Source: Rhizobacter sp. OV335
GTDB taxonomy: Bacteria > Pseudomonadota > Gammaproteobacteria > Burkholderiales > Burkholderiaceae_C
Length of the DNA: 64,000 bases
Direction: 5' to 3'
NCBI RefSeq assembly: GCF_900142965.1
Contig: NZ_FRCQ01000034.1
Location: 1 to 64,000 of the forward strand
The notes under the pieces were generated by a model. The model did not search any database. It was not told the DNA's origin and worked only from the letters and a program-made list of their open reading frames with translations. Positions 7,902 to 16,378 of this stretch are shown one piece after another. Both the position numbers and the translations under genes were made by a program. Each line of letters begins with the position of its first letter. Positions within the stretch are counted from its first letter, which is position 1.

Positions 7902-8486
7902 TCATCGCTGCAGGTCCTGCCGGGCGTCCCACTCGCGCCGCAGCAGGCCGTAGAGCCAGCTGTCAGACACCTCGTCGCCGACGATCCAGCGCTCGCGCAG
8001 GTGGCCTTCGCGGGTGAAGCCGAGCCGCTCGAGGCTGGCCGCCGAGCCGCGGTTGCGCGGGTCGATGTCGGCCTCGACGCGGTTCAGGTTCATCGCGGTG
8101 AAGCCGTGCCGCAGCAGCGCGCGCAAGGCCTCGTTCATGTGGCCGTGACCCCAGGCCGACCGGGCGAGCACGTAGCCGACCTCGGCGCGGCGGCAGGCGG
8201 CGTTCAGGTGGAACAGCGTGCACAGGCCGATCAGGGTGCCGTCGTCCGTCTTTTCGATGCCGAGGCGCAGGTGCTCGCCGGCGGCCATCGCGGGGCGGTC
8301 GCGCTCGATCATCGCGTGCGCCTGGCCGATGGTGGTCCACGGCGGCGCGCTCCAGTAGCGCATCGTCTCGGGGTCGCTGAAGATCGCCAGCAGCGCGGGG
8401 GCGTCGTCGTCGCGCAGCGGGCGCAGCAGCAGCCGCTCGGTGCGCAGCTCGACTGAGGCATTCGAGGTGGACGTCGGGGTGCTCAT
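7902..8486 (-). CDS. GNAT-family acetyltransferase, RimJ/RimL type
   Basis: A 194-residue protein starting with the RimJ/RimL hallmark TERLLLRPLRDDDAPALLAIFSDPE, then RYWSAPPW. The acyl-CoA site is AEVGYVLARSAWGHGHMNEALRALLRHGF, and the C-terminal NRVEADIDPRNRGSAASLERLGFTREG is the family's diagnostic block. Members acetylate ribosomal protein N-termini or small amines; this target is unknown. The start at 8486 gives a normal N-terminus. A 14-base gap separates it from the upstream flavoprotein gene, so the two are probably co-transcribed. Confidence 0.85.
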   Translation of the reverse strand: MSTPTSTSNASVELRTERLLLRPLRDDDAPALLAIFSDPETMRYWSAPPWTTIGQAHAMIERDRPAMAAGEHLRLGIEKTDDGTLIGLCTLFHLNAACRRAEVGYVLARSAWGHGHMNEALRALLRHGFTAMNLNRVEADIDPRNRGSAASLERLGFTREGHLRERWIVGDEVSDSWLYGLLRREWDARQDLQR

Positions 8487-8500
8487 CGTCAGTCCAGCAG

Positions 8501-9139
8501 TCAATACAGGGTCGTGCGCTGCCGCTCTGGCAGATCGCGGTCGTAGGCCTCGCCGTCGATCGCCGAGTCGGTGAGGGCGGCCAGCATCGCACCGGCCGAC
8601 GGCACCGCGCCGCGGGCGTCCGCGGCGGGCGGCGCCCACAGCTTCGAGCGCTGCAGCGCGCGGGCGCACTGGAACAGCACGGTCTCGATGCGCACGACGA
8701 TCACGCACTTCGGCGGCGTGCCGTCCATCGCGAGCCGCTGCAGCAGGCCGGGTTCGACGCTGATGTGGGCGCTGCCGTTGACGCGCAGCGTCTCGCCGAC
8801 GCCGGGGATCATGAACAGCAGCGCGACGCGCGGATCGGCGACGATGTTGCGCAGGCTGTCGATGCGGTTGTTGCCGCGGCGTTCTGGCAGCAGCAGCGTG
8901 TGCTTGTCCTGCACGGTGACGAGCGGCGCCGGGTCGCCGCGCGGCGAGGCGTCGAGCCCGGCCGGGCCGCTGGTGGCGAGCACCGCGAACGGCGCGGCCT
9001 CGAGCCAGCGCCGGTACACCGGGTGCAGCGATGCCACCTCCTTGCGGATCGACGCCTCGCCGACCGGGCCGAACAGCGCTTCGAGCGCGGCGAGGTCGCT
9101 GACGGTGGAAGAAGAGGGCGCGGTGGTCGGATCTGACAT
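8501..9139 (-). CDS. PPOX-type (pyridoxamine 5'-phosphate oxidase-like) FMN flavoprotein
   Basis: A 212-residue split-barrel flavoprotein. The block FAVLATSGPAGLDASPRGDPAPLVTVQD, followed by LLLPERRGNNRIDSLRNIVADPRVALLFMIPG, is the FMN-binding core of the MSMEG_1061-like subgroup of PPOX proteins. The C-terminus carries a Cys/Arg segment (CARALQRSKLW). The likely role is reduction of an unidentified small molecule with FMN in the cytoplasm. The start at 9139 is preferred over 9178 because the longer form adds only a Pro-rich stretch. Confidence 0.8.
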   Translation of the reverse strand: MSDPTTAPSSSTVSDLAALEALFGPVGEASIRKEVASLHPVYRRWLEAAPFAVLATSGPAGLDASPRGDPAPLVTVQDKHTLLLPERRGNNRIDSLRNIVADPRVALLFMIPGVGETLRVNGSAHISVEPGLLQRLAMDGTPPKCVIVVRIETVLFQCARALQRSKLWAPPAADARGAVPSAGAMLAALTDSAIDGEAYDRDLPERQRTTLY

Positions 9140-9167
9140 GGTCTGCGGCGTCTCGGCGGGCGGTGGG

Positions 9168-9842
9168 CTACGCCGCATGTTGCCACCGCAGGCCGTGCGG
9201 TGGCTGGCTGGGCCCGAACAGAAAGTGCAGCACCCGGCGGCGGCTGGTGCCGGTGGCCTTCGACGAGGCGTGCAGCAGCAAGGGGCGTATCACGAGCGCA
9301 TCGCCCTTGGCGGCGCAGAGGGTGATTTCAGGGCCGCGGGTGCGCAGCGCGATGGCATCGTCGTCGGGGATGTGCCCGAGGCGGTGGGTGCCGGGGATGA
9401 CTCGCAGCGGCCCGTCCTGCGCAGTGCAGGGATCCAGGTGGACGCGCACGGCGATCAGTTGCCCGAGAAAGTCAACGGGCGGCTGGACGAACAGCGCACC
9501 TTCCTTCTCGGACCAGGCGCGCAGGGCCGGATGATCGATGCGTTCAGAGACCGGGATCCCGAGATCCTGATGGACCGGCACCAGCCAGTTGAGCGACGCG
9601 GATTTCTCGAAGAAAGTGCACTGCACGGCGACGAGGCCGGCAGGCATCAGGCCCGAAAGGACGCGGTGCTGCCGCAGGCGCTGCGCCAGCGCTGCGCACC
9701 AGGGTTGCGACAACAGGCTGCGCGTGCCGGCACCGCTTGACCCCAGCGCCTCGACGAGGTCTGCCAGCGCATCGCAGTCGCCCGCCGCCAGCACCGCGGG
9801 CACCACCACGCAACCGGTCTTCTCGAACCCGTTCGGCGTCAT
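9168..9842 (-). CDS. phytanoyl-CoA dioxygenase (PhyH)-family oxygenase
   Basis: A 224-residue Fe(II)/2-oxoglutarate dioxygenase-like protein. The iron facial triad is readable as VHQD (His91, Asp93) and LLLHASS (His191), with Arg202/Arg203 placed for 2-oxoglutarate binding. The motif DGPLRVIPGTHRLGHI is diagnostic of the PhyH family. It should hydroxylate a small substrate; the specificity is unknown. The start at 9842 has the common N-terminal phrase GFEKTGCVVVPAVL just after it. It is left-facing, 26 bases downstream of a lipoprotein gene. Confidence 0.85.
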   Translation of the reverse strand: MTPNGFEKTGCVVVPAVLAAGDCDALADLVEALGSSGAGTRSLLSQPWCAALAQRLRQHRVLSGLMPAGLVAVQCTFFEKSASLNWLVPVHQDLGIPVSERIDHPALRAWSEKEGALFVQPPVDFLGQLIAVRVHLDPCTAQDGPLRVIPGTHRLGHIPDDDAIALRTRGPEITLCAAKGDALVIRPLLLHASSKATGTSRRRVLHFLFGPSQPPHGLRWQHAA

Positions 9843-9868
9843 CAGGACGACGCGATCACACCGGCGCG

Positions 9869-10216
9869 TCAGTCGTCGAGCGCGACGGACTCGGCCGGCT
9901 TCGGCCGGCAGTCGCGCTTCTTCTCGAGCCAGTAGACGACGTTGCCGGCCACGACGATGCTGCCGGAGATCACGGTGGAGGCGGCCAGCAGCGCGGCTTC
10001 GGCCACCGCCTGGCCGGCGCATCGCTCGAGCACGGTGCAGCCGCGGCCCGCGTTGATGACCTCCGTCGTGTCCAGCACCATCTGGCGGGCCGTGATCTGG
10101 CATTCCTCGTCGTAGACGTGAATCGTGCGCGGGTAGGCGCAGCCGAACGTTGCGGCCGCGGCCAGGATCGACAGGGACAGCGTGCGGAGCGTCCGCAGGG
10201 GAGGGGTCTGGGGCAT
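9869..10216 (-). CDS. putative small lipoprotein
   Basis: A 115-residue protein with an N-terminal hydrophobic stretch (LRTLSLSILAAAATFGC) ending in a Cys at about residue 26, an imperfect lipobox. The mature part contains three more cysteines and a second hydrophobic segment (about residues 72-95, LLAASTVISGSIVVAGNVVYWL) that could span a membrane. The C-terminus is acidic. It is divergently transcribed from the SOS-controlled dnaE2, whose promoter lies about 50 bases away. I recognise no family. Confidence 0.6.
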   Translation of the reverse strand: MPQTPPLRTLRTLSLSILAAAATFGCAYPRTIHVYDEECQITARQMVLDTTEVINAGRGCTVLERCAGQAVAEAALLAASTVISGSIVVAGNVVYWLEKKRDCRPKPAESVALDD

Positions 10217-10267
10217 CGGATGATCTCGTCGGACGGACAGCGATTCTGCCGCGAGTCCACCACGCGC

Positions 10268-10310
10268 TTGCAGTCCGGCAGGAGGTTCATATACTGTATG
10301 GACATACAGT
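10268..10310 (+). promoter_or_regulatory. SOS promoter of dnaE2: sigma-70 elements and LexA box
   Basis: ACTGTAT-GGAC-ATACAGT (10293-10310) is a perfect dyad matching the CTGT-N8-ACAG LexA box known from Escherichia coli and many beta/gammaproteobacteria. TATACT (10290-10295) makes a good -10 element that overlaps the box. TTGCAG (10268-10273) lies 16 bases upstream as a -35. LexA bound here would block polymerase, so dnaE2 should be DNA-damage-inducible. Transcription would start near 10302, downstream of the ATG at 10298. Confidence 0.8.
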
Positions 10311-10318
10311 TTCTACCG

Positions 10319-13300
10319 ATGCTCCCACCCTACGCCGAGCTGCACTGCCGCAGCAATTTCAGCTTTCTCACCGGTGCCTCGCACCCCGAGGAGCTGGTGA
10401 ACCGCGCCGCCGACCTCGGCTACGCGGCGCTCGCGATCACCGACGAATGCTCGCTGTCCGGCGTGGTGCGCGCGCATGTCGAGGCGCAACGGCGCCAGCT
10501 GCACCTGATCATCGGCAGCGAGATCCGGCTGACGCTGCCCGCCGATGGCGCTCCGCATGCGCGGCTCGTGCTGCTCGCGCAGACGCGCCGCGGCTACGGC
10601 AACCTGTCGCACTGGATCACCGTCGCGCGGCGCCGCGCCGACAAGGGGCATTACCGCGCGCATCCGTCCGACCTCGAAGGCGGCGTGCCCGATGCCCCCA
10701 CGCTGGCCGGCCTGCCCGATTGCCTGGCGCTGCTGGTGCCCGATGCGTCGCAGCCGTTCGAGACGGTGTTCGCGCATGCGATGTGGCTCAAGACCTGGTT
10801 CCACGACCGGGCCGCACTGGCCCTCGAACGCCTGCACCGCCCGGGTGACGAAGAGCTGCTCGCCACCGTGTTGAACATCGCCCGGCGGGTCGGCCTGCCG
10901 GTGGTCGCGACCGGCGACGTGCTGATGCACCTGCGTTCGCGCAAGTCGCTGCAGGACACGCTGACCGCGACGCGGCTGAAGCTGCCGCTGACCGAATGCG
11001 GGCTGCGGCTCGCGCCGAACGCCGAGCAGTACCTGCGCTCGCGAGGCCGGCTGGCCGGCCTCTACGAGGCACAGTGGCTCGACAACACGCTGATGCTGGC
11101 CGCGCAATGCACGTTCTCGCTCGCCGAGCTGAAGTACGAGTACCCGCGCGAGGTCGTGCCCGAGGGCAGCACGCCGATCGCCCACCTGCGCCGGCTCACC
11201 TATGCCGGCGTGCCCAAGCGCTTTCCGAACGGGCTGAAGCCGGAGTGGGCGAAGCAGATCGAGGACGAACTCGCGCTGATCGAGCAGCTCGGCTACGAGG
11301 CCTACTTTCTGACGGTCGCCGACATCGTGCGCTGGGCGCGCGATCGCGACATCCTGTGCCAGGGGCGCGGCAGCGCGGCCAACTCGGTGGTCTGCTACTG
11401 CCTCGAGGTGACCGAGGTCGATCCCGGGCGCGCCACGCTGCTGTTCGGCCGCTTCATCAGCGCCGAGCGCAACGAGCCGCCCGACATCGACATCGACTTC
11501 GAGCACCAGCGCCGCGAAGAGGTCATCCAGTACATCTACCGCAAGTACGGCCGCCATCGCGCGGCGCTCACCGCGGTCGTCATCAGCTACCGGCCGCGCA
11601 GCGCGGTGCGCGACGTCGGCCGCGCGCTCGGCATCGACCTGCAGCGCATCGACGCCCTCTCGAAGAGCCAGCAGTGGTTCGACGGCCGCGGCATCAGCGC
11701 CGAGCGCCTGCGCGAGAACGGCTTCGACCCCGATTCGATGGTCGTGCGGCAATGGGCCGAGCTGACCGGCATGTTGGTGGGCTTTCCGCGCCACCTGAGC
11801 CAGCACCCGGGCGGCTTCGTGATCGCGCGCGACCAGATCGAGCAGCTGGTGCCGGTCGAGAACGCCGCGATGGAAGACCGCAGCGTCGTGCAGTGGGACA
11901 AGGACGACCTCGACGCGCTCGGGCTCATCAAGGTCGACATCCTCGCGCTCGGCATGCTCAGCGCGCTGCGCCGCGCGCTCGAGTTCATCGGCCACAAGCA
12001 GGGCCATGCATTCCGCCTGCAGGACATCGCCGAGGGCGATACGCCCACCTACGACATGATCTGCAAGGCCGACACCGTCGGCGTGTTCCAGATCGAGAGC
12101 CGGGCGCAGATGAGCATGCTGCCGCGCCTGCAGCCGCGCACCTACTACGACCTGGTGGTCGAGGTGGCGATCGTGCGGCCCGGCCCGATCCAGGGCGGCA
12201 TGGTCCACCCCTACCTGAAGAACCGCAACCTGCCGATCGAGGAGATCGACTGCCCTGAGCCTTTGTGGCCCGCGCTGGAGCGCACGAAGGGCGTGCCGAT
12301 CTTCCAGGAGCAGGTGATGCAGATCGCGATGCTGGCGGCCGACTTCACGCAGGGCGAGGCCGACCAGCTGCGCCGCGCGATGGCCGCCTGGAAGCGCAAG
12401 GGCGGGCTCGGGCCGTTCCACGAGCGGCTGGTGGGCCGCATGGTCGCCAAGGGCTACGAGCTCGATTACGCCGAGCGCATCTTCAAGCAGATGGAGGGCT
12501 TCGGCGAATACGGCTTCCCGGAGAGCCATGCGGCAGGCTTCGCGCTGCTCGCCTACGACAGCAGCTGGATCAAGTGCCACCACCCCGATGCGTTCCTGGC
12601 CGCGCTGCTGAACAGCCAGCCGATGGGCTTCTATGGCCCGGCGCAACTGGTGCGCGATGCGCGCGAGCACGGCGTCGAGGTGCGGCCGGTCGACGTGGAT
12701 TGCAGCGAGTGGGACTGCACGCTGGAGTGGCCGCTGGACGAGCCTGGGTCGGACGCCGGGCTGCAGCCGGTGCGGCTGGGGCTGAACCGCGTCGGCGGCT
12801 TGTCCGAGGCCGCGGGCCGGCGCATCGCCGCGGCCCGCGAGCACGGCGCCTTCGCGAGCCCCGAAGACCTGGCGCGCCGCGCCGCGCTGAATGCGCACGA
12901 GCTGCAGTCGCTGGCCCAGGCCGATGCGCTGCACAGCCTGAGCGGCCACCGTCACCAGGCGGCCTGGGCGGTGGCCGGCGTCGACACGCGGCCCACCGCG
13001 ATGCTGAGCCGCACCCGCATCGACGAGCCTGCGCTGCTGCTGCCCGCGCCGGCCGAAGCCGACGAGACGCTGGCCGACTACCAGGCGCTCGGGCTGACGC
13101 TGAAGCGCCACCCGCTCGCGCTGCTGCGCCCGCAGCTCGAGGCCTTCCAGGTGCAGACCGCGGCCGTGCTGCGCGGCTACCCCGACGGGCGGCTGGCGCG
13201 CGCGAGCGGGCTGGTCACGCACCGGCAGCGGCCACAGACCGCCAAGGGCACGGTCTTCGTCACGCTGGAGGACGAGACCGGTGCGGTCAACATCATCGTC

Positions 13301-13471
13301 TGGCCGCGCGTGTTCGAAACCCAGCGCCAGGCCTTGCTCGGTTCGCGGCTGTTGACGGTCTACGGCCAGTGGCAGCGGCAGGGCGACGTGATGCACCTGC
13401 TGGCGGTCAAGATGATCGACCACACCCCACTTCTCGGCGGATTGGTGGCACGAAGTCGCGATTTCCGTTGA
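10319..13471 (+). CDS. dnaE2: error-prone DNA polymerase III alpha subunit DnaE2
   Basis: A C-family polymerase of about 1,050 residues that copies damaged templates during the SOS response. The N-terminal PHP domain begins YAELHCRSNFSFLTGASHPEEL. The polymerase catalytic acidic cluster is PPDIDIDFEH (about residue 390). Palm and finger blocks (GVFQIESRAQMSMLP, then GFGEYGFPESHAAGFALLAYDSSW) and a C-terminal OB domain (GTVFVTLEDETGAVNIIVWP) follow. Length and the HAAGFALL block fit DnaE2 rather than DnaE1. ATG 10298 has an AGGAGG upstream but lies inside the LexA box and above the predicted transcription start, so 10319 is preferred. The usual partners imuA and imuB are not adjacent. Confidence 0.92.
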   Translation: MLPPYAELHCRSNFSFLTGASHPEELVNRAADLGYAALAITDECSLSGVVRAHVEAQRRQLHLIIGSEIRLTLPADGAPHARLVLLAQTRRGYGNLSHWITVARRRADKGHYRAHPSDLEGGVPDAPTLAGLPDCLALLVPDASQPFETVFAHAMWLKTWFHDRAALALERLHRPGDEELLATVLNIARRVGLPVVATGDVLMHLRSRKSLQDTLTATRLKLPLTECGLRLAPNAEQYLRSRGRLAGLYEAQWLDNTLMLAAQCTFSLAELKYEYPREVVPEGSTPIAHLRRLTYAGVPKRFPNGLKPEWAKQIEDELALIEQLGYEAYFLTVADIVRWARDRDILCQGRGSAANSVVCYCLEVTEVDPGRATLLFGRFISAERNEPPDIDIDFEHQRREEVIQYIYRKYGRHRAALTAVVISYRPRSAVRDVGRALGIDLQRIDALSKSQQWFDGRGISAERLRENGFDPDSMVVRQWAELTGMLVGFPRHLSQHPGGFVIARDQIEQLVPVENAAMEDRSVVQWDKDDLDALGLIKVDILALGMLSALRRALEFIGHKQGHAFRLQDIAEGDTPTYDMICKADTVGVFQIESRAQMSMLPRLQPRTYYDLVVEVAIVRPGPIQGGMVHPYLKNRNLPIEEIDCPEPLWPALERTKGVPIFQEQVMQIAMLAADFTQGEADQLRRAMAAWKRKGGLGPFHERLVGRMVAKGYELDYAERIFKQMEGFGEYGFPESHAAGFALLAYDSSWIKCHHPDAFLAALLNSQPMGFYGPAQLVRDAREHGVEVRPVDVDCSEWDCTLEWPLDEPGSDAGLQPVRLGLNRVGGLSEAAGRRIAAAREHGAFASPEDLARRAALNAHELQSLAQADALHSLSGHRHQAAWAVAGVDTRPTAMLSRTRIDEPALLLPAPAEADETLADYQALGLTLKRHPLALLRPQLEAFQVQTAAVLRGYPDGRLARASGLVTHRQRPQTAKGTVFVTLEDETGAVNIIVWPRVFETQRQALLGSRLLTVYGQWQRQGDVMHLLAVKMIDHTPLLGGLVARSRDFR

Positions 13472-13571
13472 TGCGCCTGAAGCCGCGGGCACACCTGGAA
13501 ACCAGATGTTGCACGCCGATTCGATAGAGTTCGGGGTTTCCGTGTTTCCTTTCGCACCGCGCCCCGGCTTC

Positions 13572-14372
13572 ATGCTGTTCCTGCTCTCGCCCGCCAAGAC
13601 CCTCGACTACGACACGCCGCTGCGCACCGCGCACGAGCCGACGATGCCGTCCTTCCTGCCCCGCTCGGCGGAGCTGATCAAGGTGCTGAAGACGCAGTCG
13701 GTCGCCGACATCGCGGCGCTGATGCACCTCTCCGAATCGCTGTCGACCCTCAACGTCGAGCGCTATGCGGCCTGGAGCCCGCGCTTCACCGAGGCCAACA
13801 GCCGGCCGGCCGCGCTCGCGTTCGACGGCGACGTCTACGACGGCCTGAAGGCCCCGACGCTGAGCGACACCGACCTGGCCTGGGCGCAGGACCACCTGTG
13901 CATCCTGTCGGGCCTGTACGGCGTGCTGCGCCCGCTCGACCGCATGCAGCCCTACCGGCTCGAGATGGGCACGGCCCTGCCGACGGCGCGCGGCGCCACG
14001 CTGTACGACTACTGGGGCGACACGCTGGCTGAGCACCTGAACGAGCGCCTCGCGGCCGATGCCAGCCCGGTCATCGTCAACCTCGCATCGAACGAGTATT
14101 TCCGCGCCGTGCGCCGCAAGGTGCTGAAGGCGCGGGTCGTCGAATGCGTGTTCGAGGACTGGAAGAACGGCCAGTACAAGGTCATCAGCTTCTTCGCCAA
14201 GCGCGCCCGCGGGCTGATGGCCCGCCATGCCGTCAAGAAGCGGCTGGCCACGCCGAAGGGGCTGGATAAATTCAACGCCGACGGTTACCGTTTCGATCCT
14301 GCCGCGTCGCAACCCGACCGGCTGGTCTTTCGACGCCGCCTGCCCGAGGGCGGGCAGGCCGAGTCCACTTGA
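13572..14372 (+). CDS. yaaA: peroxide stress protein YaaA
   Basis: A 266-residue protein matching the YaaA/DUF328 family. It begins MLFLLSPAKTLDYDTPL and contains SGLYGVLRPLDRMQPYRLEMGT and NLASNEYFRAV, all strongly conserved. In E. coli, YaaA limits intracellular iron during hydrogen peroxide stress and binds DNA. The protein is cytoplasmic with no membrane segments. The start at 13572 gives the exact family N-terminus; an upstream in-frame extension to 13506 is unlikely. It follows dnaE2 by 100 bases in the same direction, so two stress genes are neighbours. Confidence 0.92.
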   Translation: MLFLLSPAKTLDYDTPLRTAHEPTMPSFLPRSAELIKVLKTQSVADIAALMHLSESLSTLNVERYAAWSPRFTEANSRPAALAFDGDVYDGLKAPTLSDTDLAWAQDHLCILSGLYGVLRPLDRMQPYRLEMGTALPTARGATLYDYWGDTLAEHLNERLAADASPVIVNLASNEYFRAVRRKVLKARVVECVFEDWKNGQYKVISFFAKRARGLMARHAVKKRLATPKGLDKFNADGYRFDPAASQPDRLVFRRRLPEGGQAEST

Positions 14373-14384
14373 GCTGAACCCACC

Positions 14385-15245
14385 ATGAACAGCACGACCA
14401 AGCAGAACATCACGCCCGAACTGCGGCAATGGATCGTCGACCAGGCCAAGGCCGGTCGCAGCCCGGACGACGTCCTGAAGTCCATGATCGACAGCGGCTG
14501 GACCGAAGACGTCGCGATCGATGCGCTCGAGAACACGCTGCAGGGCTTCCTGAAGGACCACGCCAAGGCGAACGGCCTGCCGGTACCGGTTCCAGTCCCC
14601 GAGCCCGACCTGCTCGATGCGCCAGGTTCGATCGTGGTCGACGGCCATGAAGTCAAGATCGTGATGGCGATGCGCAACCCGCGCGTCGTCGTGTTCGGCG
14701 GGCTGATGACCGAGGCCGAGTGCGACGAACTCGTCGCGCAGGCGCGCCAGCGGCTGGCCCGCTCCGAGACGGTCGTCACGACCACCGGCGCGAGCGAGGT
14801 CAACGTCGCACGCACCAGCGAGGGCATGTTCTTCGGTCGCGCCGAGAACCCGATCTGCGCGCGCGTCGAGGAGCGCATCGCGAAGCTGCTGAACTGGCCG
14901 CTCGACAACGGCGAGGGTCTGCAGATCCTGCGCTACCAGCCGGGCGCCGAGTACAAGCCGCACTACGATTACTTCGACCCGGCGCAACCCGGCACGCCGA
15001 CCATCCTGAAGCGCGGCGGCCAGCGTGTCGGCACGCTGGTGGTCTACCTGAACTCGCCGAAGCGCGGCGGTGCCACCACCTTCCCCGACGTGCACCTGGA
15101 GGTCGCGCCGGTCAAGGGCAATGCGGTGTTCTTCAGCTACGACCGGCCGCACCCGATGACGCGCACGCTGCACGGCGGCGCGCCGGTGCTCGAAGGCGAG
15201 AAGTGGGTCGCGACGAAATGGATGCGCGAAGGAAAATTCGAGTGA
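14385..15245 (+). CDS. prolyl-4-hydroxylase-like 2-oxoglutarate/Fe(II) oxygenase
   Basis: A 286-residue protein with a helical N-terminal part (residues 1-70) and a C-terminal P4H-alpha-like jelly roll. The iron ligands are YKPHYDYF (His193, Asp195) and TLHGGAPV (His263). Lys273 in GEKW is positioned to bind 2-oxoglutarate. ILRYQPGAEY and GGATTFPDV are typical P4H blocks. Bacterial homologues hydroxylate prolines, for example in elongation factor Tu; the target here is unknown. It starts 12 bases after yaaA, so the two are probably co-transcribed. A REP-like palindrome follows its stop. Confidence 0.88.
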   Translation: MNSTTKQNITPELRQWIVDQAKAGRSPDDVLKSMIDSGWTEDVAIDALENTLQGFLKDHAKANGLPVPVPVPEPDLLDAPGSIVVDGHEVKIVMAMRNPRVVVFGGLMTEAECDELVAQARQRLARSETVVTTTGASEVNVARTSEGMFFGRAENPICARVEERIAKLLNWPLDNGEGLQILRYQPGAEYKPHYDYFDPAQPGTPTILKRGGQRVGTLVVYLNSPKRGGATTFPDVHLEVAPVKGNAVFFSYDRPHPMTRTLHGGAPVLEGEKWVATKWMREGKFE

Positions 15246-15248
15246 TGT

Positions 15249-15281
15249 CGTAGCCCGGATGGAGCGCAGCGCAATCCGGGA
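15249..15281. repeat. REP-like palindromic element
   Basis: TAGCCCGGAT (15251-15260) and ATCCGGG (15274-15280) form an inverted repeat around a GGAGCGCAGCGC core that is itself partly palindromic. This sequence type recurs between genes in many beta- and gammaproteobacteria. It lies directly after the P4H-like gene. It also supplies the ATG (15259) of the next open frame, so that start should be treated with care. A degenerate copy is at 219-243. Confidence 0.7.
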
Positions 15282-16302
15282 CCCGTTGCCGCTCGACGGC
15301 ATGAAGGTCGTCGACCTGACGCGGCTGCTGCCCGGCCCGCTGGCGGCGCTGGAACTGCAGCGCCTGGGTGCCGAGGTGCTGAAGATCGAGGGCCCGCCCG
15401 GCCAGCAAGATGGTGCGCGCGAGCTGTGGCGCAGCGATGCCGAGCGCGCGGCGGGTGAGCCGGCGCTGATGTTCCGCCGGCTGAACGAAGGCAAGTCGCT
15501 GCGCACGCTGGACCTGCGCGACGCAGCCGACCGCGCCGTGCTGCTCGACGAGGTGGCGCGGGCCGATGTGCTGATCGAAGGCTTCCGGCCCGGCGCGATG
15601 GAGCGGCTCGGGCTGGGCTGGCCGGTGCTGTCGGCGCGCAACCCGCGGCTCGTGATGTGCTCGATCAGCGGCTATGGCCAGACCGGGCCGTGGGCGCAAC
15701 GGGCCGGTCATGACATCAACTACATCGCGATGGCCGGCGTGCTGCACCAGCTGGCCACGGCCGAGGGCGAACCGATCGCGCCGAACTTCCAGATCGGCGA
15801 CCTGATGGGCGGCACGCAGGCGGCGGTGGCCGGCATCCTCGCGGCCTTGCTCGCGGTGCAGCGCGGCGGCAGTGGGCGGCATGTCGACATCTCGATGACG
15901 CACGAAGTGCGCCGCCACCAGGTGCTGGCCGACCTGGTGGTCGCGCAGACCGGACGCGCCCCGGTGCCGGGCCACGACCTGCTGTCCGGCGGCGCGCCGT
16001 GCTACGGCGTCTACCGCACGGCCGATGGCCGCCACCTCGCGATCGGCGCGCTGGAGCTGCCGTTCTGGCGGCACCTCTGCACGGCGCTCGATCGACCCGG
16101 GTGGTCGGGCCGGCACTGGTCGCTGGGGCTGCAGGTGGGCGGCACCGAGTCGCTGGCCTTGCGCGATGCGCTGGCGGCCCTGGTGTTAACCCGAACGCTG
16201 GCCGACTGGTGGGCGCTGCTGGAGCCGGTCGATTGCTGCGCCACACCGGTGCTGCGGCTTGACGAATGTCACGCTCACGAGCTCTTCGTAAATAAACGCT
16301 GA
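15259..16302 (+). CDS. CaiB/BaiF-type (class III) CoA-transferase, alpha-methylacyl-CoA racemase-like
   Basis: A protein of up to 347 residues in the class III CoA-transferase family. MKVVDLTRLLPGPLAALELQRLGAEVLKIE is the family's first Rossmann strand and helix, and SGYGQTGPWAQRAGHDINY carries the His of the racemase active site. FQIGDLMGG supplies the Asp. These enzymes epimerise 2-methylacyl-CoA or move CoA between acids. The true start is uncertain: 15259 lies in a REP-like palindrome, and TTG 15286 and ATG 15301 are alternatives. The C-terminus stops at ECHAHELFVNKR, earlier than I expect for the family, so the tail may be lost. Confidence 0.8.
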   Translation: MERSAIRDPLPLDGMKVVDLTRLLPGPLAALELQRLGAEVLKIEGPPGQQDGARELWRSDAERAAGEPALMFRRLNEGKSLRTLDLRDAADRAVLLDEVARADVLIEGFRPGAMERLGLGWPVLSARNPRLVMCSISGYGQTGPWAQRAGHDINYIAMAGVLHQLATAEGEPIAPNFQIGDLMGGTQAAVAGILAALLAVQRGGSGRHVDISMTHEVRRHQVLADLVVAQTGRAPVPGHDLLSGGAPCYGVYRTADGRHLAIGALELPFWRHLCTALDRPGWSGRHWSLGLQVGGTESLALRDALAALVLTRTLADWWALLEPVDCCATPVLRLDECHAHELFVNKR

Positions 16303-16378
16303 CTTTTCGTCAACGAAGGTGCTGAAGCTGCCGTTGTGCCCGGGAGCGTGTTGCTCGACCTTTGCAAAGGAGCTCCCC

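Noticed and set aside
10313-13597. 1,094-codon lower-strand frame opposite dnaE2
   Set aside because: The upper strand encodes a complete DnaE2; the antisense protein has no domain and a composition typical of a shadow frame.
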